DNA from: CAVQBP01 sp963710745
GTDB lineage: Bacteria; Bacteroidota; Ignavibacteria; Ignavibacteriales; Ignavibacteriaceae
Length of the DNA stretch: 64,000 nt
Reading direction: 5' to 3'
NCBI GenBank assembly: GCA_963710745.1
Contig: CAVQBP010000007.1
Span: 124,001 to 188,000, forward strand
The first letter of the stretch is position 1, and every line of letters begins with the position of its first letter. The notes under the pieces are model-generated. The model was not told the DNA's origin. It did no database searches and was given only the letters and a program-made list of their open reading frames with translations. Of this stretch, positions 46,756-55,485 are shown piece by piece. The position numbers and the translations under genes were made by a program.

Positions 46756-46956
46756 TTATATAAAATTATCTTTCAATTGTAAGGCAATGTTATAACTTTT
46801 TTGTCCGTTAAATAAAAAACCCGTTTGATATTTTTTATCAACCTGGTAGTTAGGCCTGTCGAAAGACAATATTATCCAAACAGTAACAACAACAGCAATT
46901 AATATTGCTATAAATAAAATAATGGTGGATCTAGTCTCACGATTTACTTGTGACAT
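46756..46956 (-). CDS. Small single-pass membrane protein
   Basis: A 66-residue protein with one helix (about 11-31, TIILFIAILIAVVVTVWIIL), a basic N-terminus and a polar C-terminus. No family is recognised. It lies 15 bp before the phosphoesterase gene on the same strand and may be the first gene of the LigD operon, though it could be a separate small gene. Confidence 0.5.
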   Translation of the reverse strand: MSQVNRETRSTIILFIAILIAVVVTVWIILSFDRPNYQVDKKYQTGFLFNGQKSYNIALQLKDNFI

Positions 46957-47049
46957 AATGAACTCTTTAAAAAAATTTTATCTTTAAACAATTAAACTTA
47001 GCGTAATTTTGCTTTAATTATGGTGATTTTTGGCAAATATCGAGCTAAG

Positions 47050-47379
47050 TTATTTTATTATCATAAGAACCAGGCCAACTGCTAATAATGTCATATATCC
47101 AACTCCCAATAATTTTGACGGGGGTTTAAAAGAAATTGTATCTAAAAGTAAAAAAAAGAACCCGCTGAAAAATGCAGCAATTAATAAAGCTGAACTTGCG
47201 GATAACACACCATTTTCCCATGTATCACCGGAAGTTGTTAATAAAATAAAACCGGCTAAAAATCCAAAAATATGGAGTAAAACTGAAATAACGGGAGCCG
47301 GTTTTTTTAGAAAGAATTGCAGCAGAACATGCAATCCGAACAGAAGTGAAATTGCAAAAGCTATTTCCGGGAAGATCAT
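47050..47379 (-). CDS. Integral membrane protein of unknown function
   Basis: A 109-residue protein with four hydrophobic helices (about 4-23, 28-48, 62-80, 88-107). The hydrophobic pattern is much stronger than in the opposite-strand frame over the same DNA, which supports this strand. No family recognised. An AAGGAG-type site (AAGGAGTTTTTA) precedes the ATG at 47379. Confidence 0.65.
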   Translation of the reverse strand: MIFPEIAFAISLLFGLHVLLQFFLKKPAPVISVLLHIFGFLAGFILLTTSGDTWENGVLSASSALLIAAFFSGFFFLLLDTISFKPPSKLLGVGYMTLLAVGLVLMIIK

Positions 47380-47404
47380 TAAAAACTCCTTAAGAAAGTT
47401 CTGA

Positions 47405-47756
47405 AATAAACGGCATTATTTTAACCTGATTCTCTTACTAATTCAGATTAAATATTAGTCTTTATATTTGCCGGTAAATTTAATTGTTGAAAATTACATT
47501 CTATATTTATAAAAATTTATAAACAGATTTAGAGATTTTACAAACCAAATTTGAAAGCTATGATTTAAATCAAGTCTGATAGTTACAAGAATCACTCAGG
47601 AAATTATAAAAACAAACAAATATTTCGACTTAAATACTAATATAGTCGAATATTTGCAATATAATCCAACCGGCTAATTAAGTGATATATTTTATTGATA
47701 TTACATGGGTTAAAAAATAAGTTTGTATTAGTTCTTTCACAAAATGAGAGGTAACG
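47405..47756. promoter_or_regulatory. Divergent intergenic region with a palindrome
   Basis: This 352-bp region separates the membrane protein and rlpA. At 47619-47655 AAATATTTCGACT and AGTCGAATATTT form a near-perfect inverted repeat with a 13-base spacer, about 100 bp before the rlpA start. It could be an operator for an unknown regulator, or an RNA hairpin. Confidence 0.4.
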
Positions 47757-48251
47757 TTGAAGTCATTAACGAAAATGTTAATAATTTTAGGTATGATTTC
47801 ATTGGTAGGGTTTACATTTGTTACAAATGATGTTAGTAAAGCTAATGAACCAATGAATAAAGAAGAAACAGTTCCTGTTAATGAAGAAGAAAATACCATA
47901 AATAATTCAATAGTCAATTATATTGATAAGGGTGAAATGACGGCTTCATGGTACGGTCCTCGTTTTAACGGTAAATTAACCGCAAACGGGGAAATTTTTA
48001 ACCAGTCTGCTTTTACGGCTGCTCACAAAAAACTTAAATTTGGTACTTTATTAAAGTTAACAAATTTAAAAAATAACAAATCAATTATCGTGAGGATAAA
48101 CGACAGAGGTCCTTATGTGAGCGGAAGACAGTTAGATCTTTCTAAAGCAGCTGCTCTTTCTCTCGGAATGATAGAAAGAGGAGTTGTGAGGCTGAAAGTA
48201 GAAGAAATAAGCTTAAAGGGAGTAAATTTCCCTGTCGTTAGCCTGAATTAA
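47757..48251 (+). CDS. rlpA: RlpA-like double-psi beta-barrel protein
   Basis: A 164-residue exported protein with an N-terminal hydrophobic signal (about 6-22), a short acidic linker and the RlpA domain. Signature stretches are ASWYGPRFNGKLTANGE, AAHKKLKFGTLLKLTN and VRINDRGPYVSGRQLDLSKA. RlpA proteins act on denuded peptidoglycan or bind it at division sites. The catalytic Asp of RINDRGP is present. No SPOR domain. The start is TTG at 47757 with GAGAGG just upstream. Alternative: a short endolytic or expansin-like protein. Confidence 0.88.
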   Translation: MKSLTKMLIILGMISLVGFTFVTNDVSKANEPMNKEETVPVNEEENTINNSIVNYIDKGEMTASWYGPRFNGKLTANGEIFNQSAFTAAHKKLKFGTLLKLTNLKNNKSIIVRINDRGPYVSGRQLDLSKAAALSLGMIERGVVRLKVEEISLKGVNFPVVSLN

Positions 48252-48270
48252 AAACCCTTAAATCTAAATG

Positions 48271-48296
48271 AAAGCCCGGTTTACCCCGGGTTTTTT
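48271..48296. terminator. Terminator between rlpA and ureohydrolase genes
   Basis: AAAGCCCGG / CCGGGTTTT with a 6-base loop and a T6 run forms a classical terminator for rlpA. The A-rich left arm lets it work in the other direction as well. Confidence 0.8.
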
Positions 48297-48320
48297 ATTT
48301 TAAATATAATTTTTCTGAAT

Positions 48321-49253
48321 TCAGCTTAACCGGTTTAAGAATCGCCACATAATTAGTGCAGCAAGTCTGCTGGTTTTATTATCAACATCAAAATCCGGAT
48401 TAACTTCCGATATTTCGAAAATTTTTGTTCTCTTATCAATTCCGGCTGTTTCAGCAATTAACAATGCTTCTTCAATCGAAAATCCAACCGGGTTTGGAGC
48501 ACTTACACCCGGTGCGTCCGATTCTTTAATCGAATCAATATCAAATCCCCAGAATAAAACTTTATTCTTCTTCTTTAGCAGTATTTCTTTCAGTATCTTT
48601 TTAATTTTTCCCCGGCTAATTTCATCATAATAATAAATGCGGCTTCCTTTTTTCTTGAGATATTTTTTATGAGCTGTAGAAGAAGAATGCTGTTTTATCC
48701 CGATTTCATAAAAATTTTTAGGATTAACCAGCTTTTCATCCAGAAGCATCCTGTAAGAAGTACCGCTGTTGCGGATTTTATCGGGACGTACATCAAAATG
48801 GCTGTCAATATTGAAGACAAGCGGATTATTTTTAAATCTTGATAAAGCTTTGCAGTCAGGATAAGAAATATCATTTCCCCCGCCGAGTATAATTACTTTT
48901 TTATTGTCATTTAATAATTGGAAAATAACTTCTTCCTGCCTGGAATGAATATCTTCAAGATTGTTTTCAATTTTAACATTGCCTAAGTCAAATATTTTTA
49001 TTGGTTCGATATGTTCACTTACCGTAAGTTTATAAAACGAACCGCGGATTTTATCCGGTGCATGCTTAGCCCCTTCCCGCCCCCTGTTTCTGATTACTCC
49101 TTCATCCTGTGGGGAACCCAGAATGACGACTTCAGCTTCATCATAATATTCTGCTTCGGATTTAACTTTTTCCCCCAGCCTGATATCTTCCGGGTCATTT
49201 CTTTTATAGAAAAGTTCTTTATTTGGCCTCGTTGTAAGATTAAATATATTCAT
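48321..49253 (-). CDS. Arginase/agmatinase-family ureohydrolase
   Basis: A 310-residue ureohydrolase, closest by pattern to formimidoylglutamases. Metal-ligand motifs are DSHFDVRP (Asp150, His152, Asp154) and FDIDSIKESDAPGV (Asp238, Asp240). The first ligand motif, usually GGDH or GGGH, reads GGGNDIS with Asn127 in place of His. The substrate could be formimidoylglutamate, agmatine or arginine. No histidine-degradation genes are near. The Asn may weaken binding of one of the two Mn ions, or the enzyme may be a divergent member. Confidence 0.82.
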   Translation of the reverse strand: MNIFNLTTRPNKELFYKRNDPEDIRLGEKVKSEAEYYDEAEVVILGSPQDEGVIRNRGREGAKHAPDKIRGSFYKLTVSEHIEPIKIFDLGNVKIENNLEDIHSRQEEVIFQLLNDNKKVIILGGGNDISYPDCKALSRFKNNPLVFNIDSHFDVRPDKIRNSGTSYRMLLDEKLVNPKNFYEIGIKQHSSSTAHKKYLKKKGSRIYYYDEISRGKIKKILKEILLKKKNKVLFWGFDIDSIKESDAPGVSAPNPVGFSIEEALLIAETAGIDKRTKIFEISEVNPDFDVDNKTSRLAALIMWRFLNRLS

Positions 49254-49310
49254 GCTGATTCCTGGCGTGAAAATTTTTTGTTTAACCTAAATTATTTTGC
49301 TGGTTATAGA

Positions 49311-50075
49311 TTATTCAATTTCAAATGCAGTTGATGTTGTTGTCCATACCTTACTTTTATTGTTGAAAGATTTTTCGGTAAACCTGACCTTGTTATTAAT
49401 ATCAATAAATATAACAGAAGAAGAACGGGTCCCATATTTTTCTGTAACTGTAAAAATAGGAGAAACCATTCTTTCAAGCTCTTTGCTTAATCCTGTATCG
49501 GGCAGAGTTTCATAAGGATAAATTTCATCATCTTTTAATAAATCAAATAATGCATTGTCTGACGGATTAGGTTCATTTATTATATCGGAAAAGATCTTTT
49601 TACTTTTTATTACTTTAGGCCAAGATGAATCAAGTAAATGATTGCTTAATCCGTAAATCCCTTTTGATAATTTAACCGTTTTTTTGCTTATGTTCGATAA
49701 ATAATATAAACTGTCGCAGTTTCCAAAAATTAAATTGTAGCCGTTATAATTATCTGCGGTTTCCAGTAATAGATCGGCATATAGTTCAGGTGACATTTCA
49801 TTTAATAAGAAATCGGTTACTAATTTCCCGCGTGTAGGTGCATTATCCTTTATTTGTGTCATATCCCTGTAATTGGTGATAGCTGCAATTCTCCCTTTTT
49901 TAGTTATTCCCAACCAGGTTCCGTTTCCTTTTAAATCCTTACCGGCATATAATTCTGGATAAGTTTCCCAATTATGTAATAATGCTGCAGGCCGGTCATA
50001 AAACTCATCCCTGTTTGCTGCAATAATCAGTTTATAATTTGGATTAGTTCCGTATGATAATAATAACAGGCACAT
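49311..50075 (-). CDS. NRDE family protein
   Basis: A 254-residue protein with the family hallmark ANRDEFYDRPA (about 20-30) after the start MCLLLLSYG, in which Cys2 could become an N-terminal nucleophile. The fold matches the NRDE/TANGO2 family, related to Ntn hydrolases. Other family stretches are GTWLGITKKGRIAAITNYRD and TRGKLVTDFL. Function in bacteria is not established. Separated from the ureohydrolase by 57 bp. Confidence 0.88.
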   Translation of the reverse strand: MCLLLLSYGTNPNYKLIIAANRDEFYDRPAALLHNWETYPELYAGKDLKGNGTWLGITKKGRIAAITNYRDMTQIKDNAPTRGKLVTDFLLNEMSPELYADLLLETADNYNGYNLIFGNCDSLYYLSNISKKTVKLSKGIYGLSNHLLDSSWPKVIKSKKIFSDIINEPNPSDNALFDLLKDDEIYPYETLPDTGLSKELERMVSPIFTVTEKYGTRSSSVIFIDINNKVRFTEKSFNNKSKVWTTTSTAFEIE

Positions 50076-50168
50076 TAAAATAATTGTGTTGATTAAAGAA
50101 TAAAAAATAAGAAAATAAAATCAGATTCTTAAGGGATCAAATATATTTTAATAAGGCGGGATAATACA

Positions 50169-50198
50169 GGGTATACAGGATTTGAACCCTGTATACCC
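50169..50198 (-). terminator. Terminator of the DUF427 gene
   Basis: GGGTATACAGG / CCTGTATACCC is an 11-bp perfect stem with an 8-base loop. It lies 7 bp beyond the DUF427 stop on the minus strand. Confidence 0.65.
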
Positions 50199-50204
50199 CT
50201 TTAA

Positions 50205-50489
50205 TTATTTTTCTATCTGGATTCCCGGACCAAACCCAATACGATCTTTTATCTCATTGGATTCATCCTTTGGTTTGGAGTAATACCATGCAGAGTTCCA
50301 GCTAACTTTATCATCTACATAAATATTATAAAAATTAGCTTCTCCTTTATCAGCCCTGATTAAGCGGGTCGGGCTTTCTTTTAAATATTTTTTGTTTATT
50401 GAATTTTTGGGAAAATACCAATTGCCGTCAATATTTCTTATATCCTCGCTTTCAGCAATTGTCTCACCGTTATATACAGCTTTTGCCAT
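50205..50489 (-). CDS. DUF427 family protein
   Basis: A 94-residue DUF427 protein. Typical features are AVYNGETIAES, the NWYFPKNSI segment, and the C-terminal part SWNSAWYYSKPKDE leading to IKDRIGFG. DUF427 domains are small beta-rich folds of unknown role, sometimes tied to stress. The gene is monocistronic with GGAGGT (on the minus strand) ahead of the start. Confidence 0.88.
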   Translation of the reverse strand: MAKAVYNGETIAESEDIRNIDGNWYFPKNSINKKYLKESPTRLIRADKGEANFYNIYVDDKVSWNSAWYYSKPKDESNEIKDRIGFGPGIQIEK

Positions 50490-50715
50490 ATGTTTTACCT
50501 CCGATATTATTGCTCTTACGAATTAATAACTAAATTATGTAAAAAAAGGAAGAGAAAAGTATGAGCTGAATCTCAGGTGTGATATAAATTGGATTTAAAT
50601 GTATCTATCAAAAATTGGGCGAACTTGCTAATTATTATTTATTTTTAATACACTTTTTTAGATATTTACATAAATTTTTTGATATCTCATAAACAATAAC
50701 ATTAAAGATTTTTAT

Positions 50716-51474
50716 ATGAAATTAGTATTACCGTCCAATATGTTTACCCGTTTGATGGAAAAATATTTGGAACCCGGATTAAAAACAGATTTAATATTTA
50801 ACCCGTCTTCATTAATTACGTCAGAAATGATGAAATATGAAAATTGTATAGGTTTAATTCCGACGCTAGATCTCTTAAAAAATAAAGAATTATTTGTCTC
50901 AAAGAAACACGGAATTGCCTTCGAAGGAAATTTATGCAATGCGTACATTTACTTTAAACCAGGTGAAAAAAATGTAAACGAATTCAGTCTTTTGGGAGAT
51001 GTATCCTCTCTTGAAGTTATTCTGAGCAAAATATTATTTAAAGAAATTTATAATGCGGATATTAAGATTGAAATATTAACCCGCGAAAAAAAGCTGCAGG
51101 ATAAAAACTTAGTTGTTATAGGAGATAAAAATTTTGAAGACGATAGGTGTTTCTCGGGTATAAGTTTTGCTGAGGAAGTTATTGAATTCCTATCTTTACC
51201 CTTTGTTAATTACGTTTTTGCCTCAAAGAATAAAAATGTTCTGGAAGAGTTTAATGAAAAACTAGAAAATATAGGCAGCAAGGTGTATAAAAATATTGAA
51301 GAATATGATTTCGGAGAAAAAATGAGCAAAAAAACAAAAGATTACATAAAAACAAATATATCTTCGTTTATTATGGATTTTGAATTAATGGATATCGATG
51401 GAATTGATCAACTGCTCAGGCTTCCGTATTATCATGGAATGGTTAGTGATATAATAGAATTAAAATATGTGTAG
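50716..51474 (+). CDS. MqnA-like periplasmic-binding-fold protein
   Basis: A 252-residue protein without signal peptide. The segment YENCIGLIPTLDLLK followed by GDVSSLEVILSKILF resembles the substrate-binding fold of MqnA/MqnD-type menaquinone enzymes. The resemblance is partial, no catalytic residue can be assigned, and no other futalosine-pathway gene is near. It could also be a general type II periplasmic-binding-fold protein. ATG start, weak ribosome site. Confidence 0.45.
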   Translation: MKLVLPSNMFTRLMEKYLEPGLKTDLIFNPSSLITSEMMKYENCIGLIPTLDLLKNKELFVSKKHGIAFEGNLCNAYIYFKPGEKNVNEFSLLGDVSSLEVILSKILFKEIYNADIKIEILTREKKLQDKNLVVIGDKNFEDDRCFSGISFAEEVIEFLSLPFVNYVFASKNKNVLEEFNEKLENIGSKVYKNIEEYDFGEKMSKKTKDYIKTNISSFIMDFELMDIDGIDQLLRLPYYHGMVSDIIELKYV

Positions 51475-51497
51475 CACAGATTGCTGGTCTGTGCTAC
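51471..51497. terminator. Bidirectional terminator between MqnA-like gene and serA
   Basis: GTAGCACAGA / TCTGTGCTAC is a 10-bp perfect stem with a 7-base loop. It overlaps the stop of one gene and lies 6 bp beyond the stop of the convergent one. Confidence 0.75.
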
Positions 51498-51502
51498 CGG
51501 AA

Positions 51503-52702
51503 TTACAGCTCAACTATTGAAATATCAATTATTTCATCTTCCTTCTCGGGCATCTCTTTCAGGATTTTATCGGAAGGTTTGGAATCCAGTTTAATTGTAC
51601 AGCATGCAGTTTTTTCACCGTCAAAAATAACATTTTCCATTTCCTGTGCATTTATTCTTTCTTCACTTAAAAGTCTTAAAACTCTCGCAAGAACACCGGG
51701 TTTATCAAAATGCCTTACGACCAGCTGATATTTTGCAGCAGTCTTTTTACAGCGATTTACCCAGTTTTTTATTTCACCCAGTTCAATATAGTTTTTAATA
51801 ATGTTATAAGTTTCTTCAGCCACTGCATTTTGAGCCTGTTCTGTAGAAGCTCCTATATGATGTGTAACATAAATGTTTTTAATATTTGAAAGATCGCTTG
51901 AGAATTCACCCTCTTTCCCTTCCGGTTCTGCAGTAAATACATCTAAACCGGCAAATAATTTTTCTTCTTTAGCTGCATTTATTAATGCTTCTTCATCTAC
52001 AACTCCTGCTCTTGCAGTGTTAATGAAACAGGCACCTTTTTTCAGCTTACCGATTAAATCTTTAGATATTATTTTCTTTGTATCAGCATTTTGCGCCAAA
52101 TGAACCGATACTATATCGGACTGCTTAAATAAATCTTCAAGAGTATTAACCTTTTCTATCCCTAAAGCCTCAGCTTTTTCTTTTGATAATGATCTTGACC
52201 AGCCGATAATCTTTAATCCGAAAGCCTGGGCACGGAGAATAAGCTCTGTACCAATTTGACCTACTCCGACAACCCCCAGAGTTTTACCAAATAATCCGTC
52301 TGCTTTTGAATATAAAGCTTTATTCCACTTTCCGCTTCTGAAATCAATAACATTCTCAGGAATTTTTCTGTCAACTGCGCAAATTAATCCCATTGCTAAT
52401 TCTGCCACTGCAATGCTGTTCTTGCCAGGACAGTTTGCTACAAATATTCCTTTTTCATTCGCGGCTTTTATGTCAATGTTGTTTACACCTGCGCCGGCAC
52501 GGATAATTAAGCTAAGCTTGTTTGAACTGTTTATACACTCTGCGTTTACTACTGTTGAGCGGACAATCAGGATATCAACTTCATTTATATTTTTCGGGAG
52601 ATCGCTCTCCTTAAACTTTGGCTCATATACTAATTCACGAACCAGGCTTTTTATTTTTTCCGTGTATTGATCCGGAAACTTATCTGCTATTAAAACTTTC
52701 AT
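51503..52702 (-). CDS. serA: D-3-phosphoglycerate dehydrogenase with ACT domain
   Basis: A 399-residue NAD-dependent dehydrogenase, first step of serine synthesis. The Rossmann motif is LGVVGVGQIG, the catalytic Arg is in NTARAGVVDEEAL, and the catalytic His is in VTHHIGAS. A C-terminal ACT domain (about 325-399, VVRHFDKPGVLARVLRLL) probably senses serine. It lacks the intervening domain of long SerA types. Monocistronic. Other 2-hydroxyacid specificities remain possible, but the ACT domain favours SerA. Confidence 0.9.
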   Translation of the reverse strand: MKVLIADKFPDQYTEKIKSLVRELVYEPKFKESDLPKNINEVDILIVRSTVVNAECINSSNKLSLIIRAGAGVNNIDIKAANEKGIFVANCPGKNSIAVAELAMGLICAVDRKIPENVIDFRSGKWNKALYSKADGLFGKTLGVVGVGQIGTELILRAQAFGLKIIGWSRSLSKEKAEALGIEKVNTLEDLFKQSDIVSVHLAQNADTKKIISKDLIGKLKKGACFINTARAGVVDEEALINAAKEEKLFAGLDVFTAEPEGKEGEFSSDLSNIKNIYVTHHIGASTEQAQNAVAEETYNIIKNYIELGEIKNWVNRCKKTAAKYQLVVRHFDKPGVLARVLRLLSEERINAQEMENVIFDGEKTACCTIKLDSKPSDKILKEMPEKEDEIIDISIVEL

Positions 52703-53032
52703 AAACTCATCCTTTTTATAATTAAAAAATTATAACGATTTTTTACCATTAATTTTAAAATTTACTGATTATAATTTCTGAAAAAGTTAGGGGAAAAGAA
52801 AGATTTGTAGTTTTTTAATGGAAAAATTACAGGATAATAATATTATGATATTTTGTTCTGCGATGTATGAATAAATTTTTAATTTGATATATCCATTAAC
52901 TAAATTATGATAATGCCAAATTCAACAAAATATTGAAGATTGAAAATCATATTAAACAGAATTTTATTAAATTATTAATTTTGAAATGAAACTATAATTT
53001 TATCGAAAGAACAAGAGCCGGAAAGGTCTAAA
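52703..53032. other. Divergent intergenic region between serA and the sirtuin gene
   Basis: An AT-rich stretch of 330 bp that should hold both promoters. No frame, hairpin or known riboswitch was seen. Confidence 0.5.
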
Positions 53033-53770
53033 GTGAATATTCCCGAACGGTTAACAAATAAAATTTCAAGTGCCAAAAGAATTGTTTTCTTTACAGGGGC
53101 AGGAATTTCTGCCGAGAGCGGAATCCCGGTTTTCAGAGGTAAAGATGGAATATGGAATAAATTAAAGCCCGAAGAATTAGCAAATTTTAATGCCTTTCTT
53201 AAAAATCCTGAGCTTGTCTGGGAATGGTATCAGCACAGAAAGAAAATAGTTTCAGGCTCTGGGCCAAATGCAGGACATCTGGCAATTATGGAGATGGAGA
53301 ATTATTTCCCGGACGTAAAAGTAATTACTCAGAACATTGACAATCTGCACAAACGTGCAGGAAGTAAAACCATATATGAACTGCATGGTAATATCGAACG
53401 AAATTATTGTATTAAGTGTAAGAAGGTTTATTATGATATTGTACCGCTTGAAGGTAAGACGCCTAAGTGTGAATGCGGCGGACTTATTCGCCCCAATGTA
53501 GTCTGGTTTGGTGAATATTTACCTCAGGATCAGTTTGATGCCTCGTACCTGGCTGCTGAAAATGCCGATATTTTTTTTATTGTTGGAACTTCTGCAATAG
53601 TCTATCCTGCTGCTTCTTTGATATATAAAGCAAAAGAATCTGGAGCTGCTCTTGTTGAAGTAAATATTGAAAGAACAGAAATTTCAGGTATCGTTGATTT
53701 TTCATTATTTGGAAAAGCTGGTGAGGTATTACCGGCAGTTCTGAATTCCATTAAAGAATTAAAAAATTGA
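53033..53770 (+). CDS. cobB: NAD-dependent protein deacylase (sirtuin)
   Basis: A 245-residue sirtuin. NAD site FTGAGISAESGIPVFRG (20-36), catalytic His in YELHGNIERN, QNIDNLH, and a zinc site with Cys pairs (YCIKCKK and KCECGG). Tyr66 and Arg69 in WYQHRKK match the Tyr-x2-Arg pair of class III sirtuins that remove succinyl and malonyl groups. The start is GTG at 53033 with GAAAGG upstream. It acts in the cytosol on acyl-lysines. Confidence 0.93.
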   Translation: MNIPERLTNKISSAKRIVFFTGAGISAESGIPVFRGKDGIWNKLKPEELANFNAFLKNPELVWEWYQHRKKIVSGSGPNAGHLAIMEMENYFPDVKVITQNIDNLHKRAGSKTIYELHGNIERNYCIKCKKVYYDIVPLEGKTPKCECGGLIRPNVVWFGEYLPQDQFDASYLAAENADIFFIVGTSAIVYPAASLIYKAKESGAALVEVNIERTEISGIVDFSLFGKAGEVLPAVLNSIKELKN

Positions 53771-53792
53771 AGTCATGGTTTGGACCATGACT
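53771..53792. terminator. Terminator of the sirtuin gene
   Basis: AGTCATGGT / ACCATGACT, a 9-bp perfect stem with a 4-base loop, directly follows the stop codon. Confidence 0.7.
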
Positions 53793-53838
53793 GCCGTGTA
53801 TAGTTATTTTAGTTGCAGAACACTAGAATTCATTCTCT

Positions 53839-54285
53839 TTATTGTTTAAGTCCAATTAATCTGCACATTCTTTGTAATTCACGCTGCTCATTTTCACTTA
53901 AAATTCCGATTTCTTCCGTAATTAATTTTAATTGTTTAGGAAAGACGGCTTCAATTAATTTTTTCCCTTTATCGGTCAGCTGAATATTATAGTATCTCCT
54001 GTCGACAACACCCCTTCTTCTTAACACCAGATCTCTTTTTTCAAGATTATCGATTACCATTGTAATATTCCCGCCGCTTTTTAGAAGCTTGCTGCCTAAA
54101 TTTTTCTGACTCATTGGCCCTAAATGGAACAGGGCTTCTAAAACTCCAAACTGGCTTTCTGTTAATCCTTCCTTTGCCAGGGATGCATTTAAATTTGAAT
54201 TGATTGATTCAACTGCCCGGATAAGTTTTATGTAAACATTAAGAGAGCTTATCTCTTTTTTAGAACCTTTGTAGTGAGTCCCCAT
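53839..54285 (-). CDS. MarR family transcriptional regulator
   Basis: A 148-residue winged-helix regulator. The family core is LTESQFGVLEALFHLGPM (about 43-60), the recognition helix is near KSGGNITMVIDNLEKR, and the wing is VLRRRGVVDRRYYNIQLT. It would bind a palindrome as a dimer. Its targets may include the adjacent GlsB-like gene 75 bp upstream on the same strand, but nothing in the sequence shows this. Confidence 0.92.
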   Translation of the reverse strand: MGTHYKGSKKEISSLNVYIKLIRAVESINSNLNASLAKEGLTESQFGVLEALFHLGPMSQKNLGSKLLKSGGNITMVIDNLEKRDLVLRRRGVVDRRYYNIQLTDKGKKLIEAVFPKQLKLITEEIGILSENEQRELQRMCRLIGLKQ

Positions 54286-54360
54286 ATTTGATTAAATTAA
54301 TATTGATAAGTTCGATATTAAACTAATAAAAAAAATAAGATAATCAAGGATTATTTTCAA

Positions 54361-54636
54361 TTAATTTTTTCGAGGAGATAAAAGACTTAGAACGCCGACA
54401 AATAACGCCGAACCAATAATTGACCAAACAACCGGAAAATCTGTTCCGCCGATATTTAAAACGAAAAAGTCCGGAAGAGCGGTTTTCCTGGCTATCCATG
54501 TACCAACTAACGCTCCGATAAAACCTACCACAATTGAAACAACACAGCCGCCTCTTGAAAATCCTACTATTGAGCGTCCAATCGAACCGCATATTCCTGA
54601 AATGATCAATAAAATAATTATTTCCAATAAAGACAT
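54361..54636 (-). CDS. GlsB/YeaQ/YmgE-type membrane protein
   Basis: A 91-residue inner-membrane protein with three helices. The family pattern GICGSIGRSIVGFSRGGCVV, VGFIGALVGTWIARKTALPD and WSIIGSALFVGVLSLL is clear. This group is annotated as transglycosylase-associated or stress-related; the biochemical role is not known. The overlapping frame on the same strand at 54344-54592 is a shadow. Confidence 0.85.
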   Translation of the reverse strand: MSLLEIIILLIISGICGSIGRSIVGFSRGGCVVSIVVGFIGALVGTWIARKTALPDFFVLNIGGTDFPVVWSIIGSALFVGVLSLLSPRKN

Positions 54637-54840
54637 GGTATTACCTTAAAAATGTATTGAAAGCTAATTTGATTTTTCGAAATAATCAAATTTTTATTAC
54701 AGAAATAGACGGACAAAAATTGTAACTGATGTCACCGGCATGATGTATAATAGTTTGATCAAAATTTCTATGTTCTAAAGAAAACTATTATTTTTAAAGA
54801 TACTCATTTAAAATACTTATACAGAAAAAAGAAAGTAAAA

Positions 54841-55296
54841 ATGAAAATAGCACTTGCTTCTGATCATGGCGGCTTTGAATTAAAAAAAGACCTTTTTAGC
54901 TGGCTTAAAGAAAATAAATATGATGTTATTGATCTGGGGAATAAAGTATATGATTCTTTAGATGATTTCCCGGATTATGCTGAAATTATTTCCAGGGCAG
55001 TTATAAACGGTGAAGCAGAAAAAGGAATTCTAATCTGTGGAAGCGGGGTCGGAGCTGCAGTAGCTGCTAATAAATTTAAAGGGATCCGGGCTTGCGTTTG
55101 CCATGATAATTATTCCGCCCACCAGGGTGTAGAGCATGATGCAATGAACATAATTTGTCTCGGTGCAAGGGTAGTGGGGATACAGCTTGCAAAGGATCTC
55201 GTAGCTGCATTTATAAATGCAAAGTATATGAATGAAGAAAGGCTAAACAGGCGTTTGGAAAAAATCAAAAAATTTGAGGATAATTTCGGTAAATAA
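54841..55296 (+). CDS. rpiB: Ribose-5-phosphate isomerase B
   Basis: A 151-residue RpiB/LacAB protein. It has the start IALASDHGGFELKK, the catalytic Cys in LICGSGVGAAVAANK, and VCHDNYSAHQGVEHDAMN. It interconverts ribose-5-phosphate and ribulose-5-phosphate in the non-oxidative pentose phosphate pathway. A separate promoter is likely, as 204 bp precede it. A LacA/B role is unlikely as no lac genes are near. Confidence 0.93.
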   Translation: MKIALASDHGGFELKKDLFSWLKENKYDVIDLGNKVYDSLDDFPDYAEIISRAVINGEAEKGILICGSGVGAAVAANKFKGIRACVCHDNYSAHQGVEHDAMNIICLGARVVGIQLAKDLVAAFINAKYMNEERLNRRLEKIKKFEDNFGK

Positions 55297-55485
55297 GTAT
55301 TCTTAATCGTATGAATTTTTAATAATTCCGTTCCTCTTTTTTAATATTCCTGCAAATCTATAATTTCTTCTTTTGATTCTCCAGATTAAGACCCGCACTA
55401 ATTAAAAATATAATACAGCTAACACGGTGTATTAATCTAAATAGTTATTTTTAAAGAAATAAATAAATTAAAAATAAGGTGAATA

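Noticed and set aside
47030..47404. 124-codon plus-strand frame
   Set aside because: It is antisense to a frame with four convincing membrane helices and a good ribosome site, and has a low-complexity polar composition.
54344..54592. 82-codon frame overlapping the GlsB-like gene
   Set aside because: It is a shifted frame of the same strand; the 54361-54636 frame gives the clear membrane family pattern.
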